This document shows positions 23,611 through 30,095 of a DNA stretch of 54,453 bases, in pieces; within the stretch, counting starts at the first letter, position 1, and every line of letters begins with the position of its first letter. Under the pieces are notes generated by a model. That model was not told the DNA's origin, did not search any database, and saw nothing but the letters and a program-made list of their open reading frames with translations. The position numbers were made by a program, and so were the translations under genes. The stretch is from Pseudoxanthomonas sp. Root630 (GTDB lineage: Bacteria; Pseudomonadota; Gammaproteobacteria; Xanthomonadales; Xanthomonadaceae): NCBI RefSeq assembly GCF_001427585.1, contig NZ_LMGY01000007.1:33589-88041 (forward strand), written 5' to 3'.

Positions 23611-24000
23611 ATGATCGAAACACTGGCCAGCCCGCCGCATGTCGCCGCCTACCGTTTCACCGGCCAGCTGACGGGCGAGGACTACGACGCGTGCATCGCC
23701 GATCTGGAAACGCGTTTGGCGCGTTTCCCGCGCATCGCCGTGCTCAGCGACCTGAGCGACATGCAGGGCGTATCGCTGGAAGCGGTCGGCAAGGATCTGC
23801 GCTACGCCGCGTCCAAGCTGGGCGAGTTCGGTCGGTTCGCGCGCGCAGCGATCGTCACCGACAAGCGCTGGCTGGTGGCCGCGACGGAATTCGCCGGGCA
23901 CCTGTTGCCGAACACGGAAGTCCGCACGTTCGCGCAGGACGGGCGCGCGCTTGCGCTGGCGTGGGCGGCGGAACTCGATCCGCACGCCCCCGCGGCCTGA
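23611..24000 (+). CDS. SpoIIAA-like (STAS-related) protein
   Basis: This encodes 129 residues with an alpha/beta fold of the SpoIIAA-like family (PF11964). An early strand AAYRFTGQLTGEDYDA is followed by RIAVLSDLSDMQGVSLEA and RAAIVTDKRWLVAATEF. Such proteins are structurally related to STAS anti-anti-sigma factors but bind lipids in some cases; the role here is not known. GAGGGAG precedes the ATG by about 8 nt. No partner is encoded next to it. Confidence 0.82.
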   Translation: MIETLASPPHVAAYRFTGQLTGEDYDACIADLETRLARFPRIAVLSDLSDMQGVSLEAVGKDLRYAASKLGEFGRFARAAIVTDKRWLVAATEFAGHLLPNTEVRTFAQDGRALALAWAAELDPHAPAA

Positions 24001-24004
24001 AGGC

Positions 24005-24103
24005 TCAAGGGAACAAGGCGCCGCTGAGCACCGCCAGCGTCATCCCCAGGCCCATGAAGGCCAAGCGGTGCAACAGGGAAAAGGGGGCGGGCGCGCGATG
24101 CAT
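24005..24103 (-). CDS. Small hydrophobic peptide (possible)
   Basis: A 32-codon frame encodes a basic N-terminus (HRAPAPFSLLHR) followed by one hydrophobic segment (LAFMGLGMTLAVLSGALF), a pattern seen in single-pass membrane peptides. The ribosome site is weak (GGAT). It starts 88 bp downstream of the thioredoxin-like gene on the same strand and could be its last cistron. Alternatively it is chance coding in GC-rich sequence. Confidence 0.35.
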   Translation of the reverse strand: MHRAPAPFSLLHRLAFMGLGMTLAVLSGALFP

Positions 24104-24191
24104 GGTGCTATCCAAACCTGAGTGGCGCGAACGCGCCGTGAAGCCCCTGTGTCGGATTGAACGCCGCCGACGGGCGGCACCGGCCACGCGC

Positions 24192-24740
24192 TCAGGCGGG
24201 CAGCGCACAGCCTTCTGGACCGCAGCCCGGCGCGATGCTGGCGCCGTCCGGTTCCCGCGTGGCGAGTTGGGCTTCATGTACCAGCGAGGCGATCTGCGCG
24301 CCCAGCACCAGGTCGCTGACCTGGCCGAAGTGCTGGTGGCGGATCCGCCCGCGGGCATCGATCAACACCAGTGTCGGCGTGCCGCGCATGGCGTAGGCCT
24401 CCATGGTCTGCGGAATCGGGCCCGGCGTGCCGGGGCGGTCCACGCCGACCGGGAACGCGATGCGGTATTCGTGCAGGAAGGCCTCCAGCGCCACCGGCGT
24501 CATCGCCGCGTGGTGTTCGAAGACGGTGTGCAGGCCGATGACGGCGACCTGGTCCGCGGGGAACGTCGCGTGCACGCGCGACGCCTGCGGCAGACCGTGC
24601 GAGACGCAGCCCGGGCACAGCATCTGGAAGGCTTCCAGCACGATGACCTTGCCGCGCAGGGCGTCCAGCGACAGGGGACGGGATGTGTTGAACCAGCGGT
24701 CCACCTGCCAGGGTGGCGCCGGGCGATCAATGGCGTTCAT
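24192..24740 (-). CDS. Thioredoxin-like (TlpA/AhpC-TSA) protein
   Basis: The 182-residue protein has a thioredoxin fold with a C42-PG-C45 active site (MLCPGCVSHGL) after VIVLEAF, and RGTPTLVLIDARGRIRHQHFG containing the cis-proline segment. No signal peptide is visible, so it is probably cytoplasmic. It would act in thiol-disulfide exchange or peroxide handling. Two further cysteines lie in the C-terminal PGCGPEGCALPA. The start at 24740 is preceded by GAGAA. It sits 59 bp downstream of the secreted-protein gene in an apparent MarR-linked operon. Confidence 0.84.
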   Translation of the reverse strand: MNAIDRPAPPWQVDRWFNTSRPLSLDALRGKVIVLEAFQMLCPGCVSHGLPQASRVHATFPADQVAVIGLHTVFEHHAAMTPVALEAFLHEYRIAFPVGVDRPGTPGPIPQTMEAYAMRGTPTLVLIDARGRIRHQHFGQVSDLVLGAQIASLVHEAQLATREPDGASIAPGCGPEGCALPA

Positions 24741-24799
24741 GGGGAAGTTCTCGTGGGGTCGCGGCCGGCCAGATGCGGGCCGGCGCGAGCAGGGAGCGA

Positions 24800-25558
24800 T
24801 TACTGGTTCGGCTTGCCGGGCAGGCTCAGGTTGCCGGAGGCGACCTTGAACACGTCCACCACGCACAACAGCGGCGCGTGCACACTGGCGTTGACGCGAA
24901 GACCGGCGGTGACGCCGTCGAAGCTGCCGGCGGTGACCACGCCGATGTCGTCGAACGGCACCTTCACTTCGACCGTCTCGGCATTCAGCGTCGGACTCCA
25001 GCCGGGGCTGTCGAGCAGGATCGGGAAGCCCGGCCAGGTTTTCGGCAAACGCGGCTTGCTGCCTTCGGGAATATCGACCACGCCCAGCGCGCCGGGGCCG
25101 CAGGCCTCGTTCGGCTGCAGCACGACCCAGTGGCTGTGCCAGAGGTTGCCGTCGTTGTCGAGCTTGCCGTCGCCGTTCTCGTCGTACAGCGGCGTGTCGT
25201 CGAAGTCCGGATGCGCGGTGACCGCCATCGCCAGGATGCCGGCGCCTTTTTCGAAACCGACTTCGTACGGGTCGATGGTGGTCGGCCACACGTAGGAGAA
25301 CACATCGCTGCCGGCCAGCTTGCCGGTCGCCGCGGGCGTGCTCTTGCCGGCCTTGCCGGACACCGCCATGTGGAACGTGGCGACGTTCTTCTCGGTGCTG
25401 ATCTTGGTGTGGACGATGTCGAAATCGGCGGTCACGGCCTTGTTGGCGGTGGACGGAATGCCGCCGGTGTGGGCCTTGCCGTCATGGGCGTGCACGCCGC
25501 CGATGGCCAGCGCGAGTGCGGTGGCCAACGCGAAACGTCGGGTAGTGTTCTGGCGCAT
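24800..25558 (-). CDS. Secreted protein with a calcium-binding-like loop
   Basis: This encodes 252 residues with a clear Sec signal (ATALALAIGGVHA, cleavage about residue 24), so it is probably periplasmic. A stretch DENGDGKLDNDGN (about 150) resembles an EF-hand or dockerin calcium loop, D-x-N-x-D-G-x-L. Two cysteines are present in the mature part. I do not recognise the family. GAGG lies about 10 nt before the ATG. It is followed by a thioredoxin-like gene and preceded by the MarR gene on the same strand, so its expression may be under that regulator. Confidence 0.72.
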   Translation of the reverse strand: MRQNTTRRFALATALALAIGGVHAHDGKAHTGGIPSTANKAVTADFDIVHTKISTEKNVATFHMAVSGKAGKSTPAATGKLAGSDVFSYVWPTTIDPYEVGFEKGAGILAMAVTAHPDFDDTPLYDENGDGKLDNDGNLWHSHWVVLQPNEACGPGALGVVDIPEGSKPRLPKTWPGFPILLDSPGWSPTLNAETVEVKVPFDDIGVVTAGSFDGVTAGLRVNASVHAPLLCVVDVFKVASGNLSLPGKPNQ

Positions 25559-25607
25559 AATCGAATTCCTCTTGCTTGCTCTCGCAGGGTGGGTGGGAGG
25601 TACCGGG

Positions 25608-25645
25608 CGGCGTCCGATTGCAGTCGGGCGCCGTCCTTCTTTTTT
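25608..25645 (+). terminator. Rho-independent terminator reading rightward
   Basis: CGGCGTCCGA (25608-25617) pairs with TCGGGCGCCG (25624-25633) with one G-T wobble and a TTGCAG loop, followed by TCCTTCTTTTTT. The T-tract is on the plus strand, although all flanking genes are on the minus strand. On the minus strand the same hairpin separates marR from the secreted-protein gene but lacks a U-run. Confidence 0.6.
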
Positions 25646-25649
25646 CCGC

Positions 25650-26294
25650 CTAGGGCGGAGTCGGTTGGCGGAAGCGGGCCACGCTTCCAAGCCGTTGTTC
25701 ATCGTCGGCGGGCTGCTGTTCGGCGCAGTCCACGCGCAGTTCGCCATCGCCGAACGCCTTGTCGAGGAAGGCGCAGACATGCGGCGCTGCGCGCTCGCCC
25801 GAGGCGAACGGCCGGAAGAATTCGCAGCCCAGGCAGGTCCGCAGGCCGGTGGCCAGCCCCTGTTCCTGCGCTTCGTTGACCAGCAACTGGGTAACGCGCA
25901 ACAGCGCGCCCAGATCCGTATCGCCCAGCGATTCGACCAGCGAGCCCATGCCCTGGTCCGGGCGCTGCAGCTGCGTGGCCATGCGCGAGCCGGCCGACGT
26001 CAGCTTCACGCGCGCGGCGCGCGCATCGTCGGGATCGGGCGTGCGGCGGATCCACTGCTTGCCTTCCAATGCCTTCAGCGAATCGCTGAGGCTGGCCGGC
26101 GACACGCCCAGGCGCTCGGCGATCTGGCGCGCACGCAGGCCGTCCTGTACGCCCTGCAACATGCGCAGCACGGCGGCCTGCGTCGGCGGCAGCGAGGGCG
26201 TACCGTCCTGGCGCCAGGATTGGGCGCGCACCAGGTGGGCAAGCTGTTCCAGGCCCCGCGTGGCCTGTCTGCGCTGGAAGGGGGTATCGATCAT
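25650..26294 (-). CDS. MarR family regulator with C-terminal Cys/His cluster
   Basis: The 214-residue protein has a MarR winged helix-turn-helix (about 35-110; QIAERLGVSPASLSDSLKAL is the recognition region, RRTPDPDDARAARV the wing). An extended C-terminus contains C154-LG-C157, H172-V-C174 and C190, a possible metal or iron-sulfur site or redox switch. Its start at 26294 lies only 7 nt after a -10 element, and a 15-bp palindrome overlaps the promoter, so it probably represses itself. The secreted and thioredoxin-like genes downstream on the same strand are the natural targets. The effector is unknown. Confidence 0.87.
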   Translation of the reverse strand: MIDTPFQRRQATRGLEQLAHLVRAQSWRQDGTPSLPPTQAAVLRMLQGVQDGLRARQIAERLGVSPASLSDSLKALEGKQWIRRTPDPDDARAARVKLTSAGSRMATQLQRPDQGMGSLVESLGDTDLGALLRVTQLLVNEAQEQGLATGLRTCLGCEFFRPFASGERAAPHVCAFLDKAFGDGELRVDCAEQQPADDEQRLGSVARFRQPTPP

Positions 26295-26301
26295 GGCGAA
26301 T

Positions 26302-26330
26302 AAGTTAGGAGTCCTAACTATATAAGTCAA
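26302..26330 (-). promoter_or_regulatory. marR promoter with embedded operator
   Basis: On the minus strand TTGACT (26330-26325), a 17-nt spacer and TAACTT (26307-26302) form a sigma-70-type promoter. A perfect 7-bp palindrome, GTTAGGA-G-TCCTAAC (26304-26318), overlaps the spacer and -10 element. The ATG begins 7 nt after the -10 box, which suggests a leaderless or nearly leaderless transcript. Confidence 0.75.
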
Positions 26331-26367
26331 CGACCGTTCGTCGGCGCGATGCGGCAGGCCCATCGCG

Positions 26368-26901
26368 TCACCACCGCATCATCGGCAGGGGATCGAGGGG
26401 ATGACAGCGCAGGCGCGCGAGCGTCAACTCGGCCAGCCGCCGGTGGAAGCCCGCGTCCGGGAACGCCGTCATCACCTCGCGCACCGCACGCCGCGAGAGG
26501 CCGAACCGTCGCACTCCCAGGCTGACATCGATCCAGTCGGCGCGGCGGAAGGCTTCCACCGCAGGCGAGGTGCCGGCGGCCGTGCGCACGAGCTTGTGGT
26601 GGCATTCGATCATCGCGTCCACCTCGACCATCCAGGCCGCTTTCCCCGCCTGGTGCAGGTGGTCCCTCGCGAGCGCGCGCGAGGGCGGCAGGTAATCGAA
26701 CGTGCCGGCCGTCCAGATGCCGAGGTCATGGAAGGCCACGGCGATGCTCAGTTTTTCGAGCGCCTCCGCATCGCCCGGCGCGAGCAACCAGGAGAAGTTC
26801 GCCACCCGGTAGGCGTGGTGGCGATATCCCAGGGCGTCGTCGCCCAGCGCCGATGCATGCGCATCGAGCACGGCGTCCAGCGTGGGCAGCGCGGTCAGCA
26901 T
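26368..26901 (-). CDS. HD-domain phosphohydrolase-like protein
   Basis: The 177-residue all-helical protein has the HD superfamily metal residues H28/H29 (YRHHAYRV), H58-D59 (AFHDLGIW) and a later ECHHKL pair. Family members hydrolyse nucleotide or phosphate esters, but the substrate here is not evident. It lies 19 bp after the membrane-protein gene and is the last gene of the SMP-30-like operon. No clear ribosome site precedes the ATG, so translation may rely on coupling. Confidence 0.78.
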   Translation of the reverse strand: MLTALPTLDAVLDAHASALGDDALGYRHHAYRVANFSWLLAPGDAEALEKLSIAVAFHDLGIWTAGTFDYLPPSRALARDHLHQAGKAAWMVEVDAMIECHHKLVRTAAGTSPAVEAFRRADWIDVSLGVRRFGLSRRAVREVMTAFPDAGFHRRLAELTLARLRCHPLDPLPMMRW

Positions 26902-26920
26902 GGCCGCCGCGACCGCCGGC

Positions 26921-27427
26921 TCAGGTCGCGGGTTGGGCGAGGGTCGTGCGGCCGCGTCGCAGGGCGCGCACCTGCAGCACCATGCCGACCAGGAACACCA
27001 GGAAGGTGCCGCCCACCAGCTTCTGCAGCAGCGGGTCCTGCGGACCGGACACCAGCGGCGCGCCGATCGGCACGCGGGTCAGCGTTTCGGTGAAACCGGG
27101 AATGAAGTGGAAGTACACCGTCAGCGTGAACGCCAGCGCCGAGGCGACGTGCCGCCACGAACCCAGCACCGCATTGCGCCCCAGCAGCACCGCCACGGCC
27201 AGCACGATCAGCGTCAGCACGGTGAGGCCGTGCGCTTCGCTGAGCTTGCCGGTGCGCATCAGGAAGAAGCTGGTCAGGCAGGTGGCGACGGTGAACCAGG
27301 TGTACGTCTTGCCCAGCGAGGTCGCATAGCGGATGTCGTGGTAGCGCAGCAGCGCGTACAGGCCGCCGAACAGCGAGACCAGGCTGATGGCGGTGTGGAA
27401 CCAACCGAACGGGGTGATGTTGAGCAT
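26921..27427 (-). CDS. Small integral membrane protein
   Basis: This encodes 168 residues with about four hydrophobic helices and a histidine in the first (FGWFHTAISLVSLFGGLYAL) as well as later FHFIPGFTETLTR. It resembles DUF2306-like or cytochrome-b561-like small membrane proteins, but I cannot fix the family. GAGGAA is positioned about 8 nt before the ATG. It is sandwiched between the SMP-30-like gene (10 bp upstream) and the HD gene. Confidence 0.72.
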   Translation of the reverse strand: MLNITPFGWFHTAISLVSLFGGLYALLRYHDIRYATSLGKTYTWFTVATCLTSFFLMRTGKLSEAHGLTVLTLIVLAVAVLLGRNAVLGSWRHVASALAFTLTVYFHFIPGFTETLTRVPIGAPLVSGPQDPLLQKLVGGTFLVFLVGMVLQVRALRRGRTTLAQPAT

Positions 27428-27437
27428 GGGATGTTCC

Positions 27438-28523
27438 TCAGTGGGCAGGCGGCGGCGGATCGGGAAGATCGAACTGCATGAGGTTCCAGCGGGTGACGTC
27501 CTCTTCCCACTCGTCGCCGGTCGCGGCGCTGAGCGGCAGAGCGAGGTTGGCGACGATCATGCGGCGCCCCTGCACCGCGCTCGCCGCCGGGAACAGCAGC
27601 CCGCGCGGCGCGCCCTGATCGTCCACCCCGAGGAAGTCGCCGGCACGATGGCGGACGCGGCCCTGCTCGTCCAGTGCCACCAGCGTGTCGATCTGGTTGG
27701 CGGACACCCACAGCAGGCCGGCATGGAACAACAGGCCGTCGGCGCCGTACACGCCGTCGGCCAGCACCTCGAGGGTGCCGTCGGGCATCCGCTTGCGCAG
27801 TACGCGGCCGTCGCCGGCATTGTTGATGTACAGGATGGATTCGTCGGCATTGAACGCCATGCCGTTCGCGCCGAACGGCAGCGCACCGGTCGTCGCCAGC
27901 AGCGGATCGCGTGCGAACAGCTCGACGGTGCAGGGCCGGCACGTGGCCGCCTTTGCGATGCGGTAGATCGCGCCCTGGAACGAATCGGAGACGTACAGCG
28001 TGCCCGCGCGGTCGAACACCATGCCGTTGATCGCCGGGAATCCCTGCGCGCCGAAGGTGATCGTGTCGTGGCTGCCGTCCGGATTGTCGATGCGCCGCGC
28101 CGGCGGCGCCGCAGGCGACAGGGCGGTGAACGTGGCGACGTCCTCGATCGCGCTGTCCGCATCGAAGCGCGCCGGCAGCCGCTGCAGCGTCGAAGCACCG
28201 AAGTTCAGCACATAGACGCGGCCGTCGTGGAAGGCGACGCCGGTCAGCGGCGTCGGCCCGAAGCGACGCTGGGCGAGCAGCCGGCCATCGGCGGCGAAGC
28301 GCAGCAGCTGGTTGTTGCGGGCGGTGTCGGGTGCGCGTGCATCGAAGGTGCCGACGTAGACCTCGCCGGTCGCCGGATCGACGTCCAGGCTTTCCGGTTG
28401 CCGCACATCGGGCGGCAGTGTGGCGAACGGCGTCACCGGCAGGCGGGCAGCGTCCGCGGCAACGCATGCGCTGGCCGCCGACAGTGCGGCGATACCGAAG
28501 GCGAGCAGGAGGCGACGGCGCAT
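27438..28523 (-). CDS. Exported SMP-30/gluconolactonase-like beta-propeller
   Basis: The 361-residue protein has a signal peptide (LLLAFGIAALSAASACVAADA, about 4-25) and a six-bladed-propeller pattern: QPESLDVDPATGEVYVGT, INGMVFDRAGTLYVSD, ANGMAFNADESILYINN and GADGLLFHAGLLWVS. Such proteins include lactonases and binding proteins of the SMP-30/NHL group. The conserved NG motifs suit the calcium-binding site of SMP-30 enzymes. The substrate is unknown. The start at 28523 has GGAG 7 nt upstream. It heads an operon with the membrane and HD genes. Confidence 0.82.
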   Translation of the reverse strand: MRRRLLLAFGIAALSAASACVAADAARLPVTPFATLPPDVRQPESLDVDPATGEVYVGTFDARAPDTARNNQLLRFAADGRLLAQRRFGPTPLTGVAFHDGRVYVLNFGASTLQRLPARFDADSAIEDVATFTALSPAAPPARRIDNPDGSHDTITFGAQGFPAINGMVFDRAGTLYVSDSFQGAIYRIAKAATCRPCTVELFARDPLLATTGALPFGANGMAFNADESILYINNAGDGRVLRKRMPDGTLEVLADGVYGADGLLFHAGLLWVSANQIDTLVALDEQGRVRHRAGDFLGVDDQGAPRGLLFPAASAVQGRRMIVANLALPLSAATGDEWEEDVTRWNLMQFDLPDPPPPAH

Positions 28524-28610
28524 GCGTGGCTCCATCGAAGGGCAGAGCGCACGCTGGCATGGGGCTTCCATGCAGGCTTGTACCCGCGTGCGGGCAAGCG
28601 CCGGAAACGC

Positions 28611-28636
28611 GGAACGCCGGCATGGGCCGGCGTTCC
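28611..28636 (-). terminator. Hairpin after doxX
   Basis: A perfect 11-bp stem, GGAACGCCGGC with its complement, and an ATGG loop, starting 26 nt after the doxX stop on the minus strand and before the SMP-30-like gene. No T-tract is present; it likely ends or stabilises the doxX message. Confidence 0.55.
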
Positions 28637-28661
28637 GGGTGATGCATGAAGCGACGCCGCT

Positions 28662-29075
28662 TCAGCGGTTGTCGATGCTCCAGCCACCTGCGCCGCGGGC
28701 GGCGAGGGTGATGAAGCCGCCGGCGAGGGCGAAGTTCTTCAGGAACATGATCTGCTGGATCTGGTCGCCCAGGTTGCTGTGGAACAGCACCGCGCTGGCG
28801 ATCGAGAACACGGCCAGCAGGCTGGCGACGATGCGGGTCTTGTAGCCGGCGACGATGGCCAGGCCGCCCAGCACTTCCAGCGCGATGACCAGCGGCAGCA
28901 GGGCGCCGGGGACGCCGACGGATTCCATGTAGCCGGCGGTACCGGCGTAGGCGGCGAGCTTGCCCAGGCCGGAGATGATAAAGAGGGAAGCGAGCAGGCT
29001 GCGGCCGACGAGGTCGGCGGCGCCACGCAGGGCGGGAACGCGGGTGGTGGTCGGGGTGGCGGTAACGGTGGACAT
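28662..29075 (-). CDS. DoxX family membrane protein
   Basis: The 137-residue protein has four membrane segments and the DoxX signature SLLASLFIISGLGKLAAY, followed by VIALEVLGGLAIVAGYKTR and NFALAGGFITLA. DoxX-type proteins are small quinone- or thiol-linked membrane proteins, some acting in redox stress complexes. GGAG precedes the ATG at 29075. It is divergent from a lysR gene with 113 bp between start codons, a common layout in which LysR controls doxX. Confidence 0.88.
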   Translation of the reverse strand: MSTVTATPTTTRVPALRGAADLVGRSLLASLFIISGLGKLAAYAGTAGYMESVGVPGALLPLVIALEVLGGLAIVAGYKTRIVASLLAVFSIASAVLFHSNLGDQIQQIMFLKNFALAGGFITLAARGAGGWSIDNR

Positions 29076-29188
29076 GGTGGACTCCGGGGAATGAGGTGGG
29101 TGCAGCGGGTACGGAGCGCAGGTTAGGCCGTGGCGATGCATCCCGGAAGCCTATATATTTCGATGAAAACCATCGTCTGGAGCGATAC
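29076..29188. promoter_or_regulatory. doxX-lysR divergent control region
   Basis: An AT-rich core TATATA (29152-29157) can serve as a -10 element on either strand, and CGATG-AAAAC-CATCG (29161-29175) is a short dyad beside it. Overlapping divergent promoters and a nearby dyad are typical of LysR-controlled gene pairs. Confidence 0.5.
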
Positions 29189-30079
29189 ATGCTCGATGCC
29201 GTCACGCTCGACCAGCTCCGCACCTTCATCGCCGCCGCCGAACAGGGCAGCTTTTCCGCCGCCGGCCGCAAGCTGCGACGGGCGCAATCGGTGGTCAGCC
29301 AGACCCTGGCCAACCTCGAGCTGCAACTCGGCGTCACCCTGTTCGACCGCGGCAGCCGCTACCCGCAGCTGACCGAAGCCGGCCGCGTGCTGCTCATCGA
29401 GGCGCGCGCCGTCGCCGGGCACATGGATACGTTCAAGGCGCGCGCCCGCAGCGTGGCCGAAGGGCTGGAGCCGGAGCTGTCGGTCGCGGTGGACGTGATG
29501 TTCCCGATGGACGCGCTGACGCGCGCCGCCGCCCACAGCGGCACCGCATTTCCGCACACGCCGTTGCGGCTGTACGTGGAAGTGCTGGGGGGCGTGATCC
29601 AGCCCGTGTTGGACGGCACCTGCGGGCTCGGTGTGGTGGGCTCGCTGCCGGAGTTGCCCGACGAAGTGGCGACCGAACCGTTGCTGGCGGTCCCCTTCGT
29701 CACCGTGGTGTCGCCCGCGCATGCGATGGCGGGCGTGCGCGGCACCGTGCCAGCGAAGACGCTGGCCCAGCATTTGCAACTCGTGCTGACCGATCGCACG
29801 CCGCTGACGGCGGGCCGCGATTTTGCGGTGCAGTCGCCACTCACGTGGCGGCTGGCGGATCTCGGTGCCAAGCATGCCTTCCTGCGCGCCGGGCTGGGCT
29901 GGGGCCACATGCCGCTGCATATCGTCGAGGAGGACCTCTCGGCCGGTCGCCTGAAGCGCCTGCGCATCGCCGACGCCGATCCGCGCTACGCGCAGATGCC
30001 GATGCGCGCGGTCTGGCGCAAGGACACGCCGCCGGGTCCCGCCGGTCGCGCGTTCATGGCGCAGCTGCGCGCGCGGTGA
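29189..30079 (+). CDS. LysR family transcriptional regulator
   Basis: The 296-residue protein has an N-terminal winged helix-turn-helix (about 6-65; LRTFIAAAEQGSFSAAGRKL, AQSVVSQTLANLELQLGVTLFDR) and a periplasmic-binding-like effector domain (about 90-290). The ATG at 29189 is preceded by GGAG. It likely regulates the divergent doxX gene. The effector is unknown, although LysR-DoxX pairs are often redox-linked. Confidence 0.9.
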   Translation: MLDAVTLDQLRTFIAAAEQGSFSAAGRKLRRAQSVVSQTLANLELQLGVTLFDRGSRYPQLTEAGRVLLIEARAVAGHMDTFKARARSVAEGLEPELSVAVDVMFPMDALTRAAAHSGTAFPHTPLRLYVEVLGGVIQPVLDGTCGLGVVGSLPELPDEVATEPLLAVPFVTVVSPAHAMAGVRGTVPAKTLAQHLQLVLTDRTPLTAGRDFAVQSPLTWRLADLGAKHAFLRAGLGWGHMPLHIVEEDLSAGRLKRLRIADADPRYAQMPMRAVWRKDTPPGPAGRAFMAQLRAR

Positions 30080-30095
30080 GTCGGTCGCAGACCGC

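Noticed and set aside
29137..29161. Fourth TGCATCC site upstream of lysR
   Set aside because: No TA at the required position after 18 nt (GA instead), so it does not fit the ECF promoter pattern.
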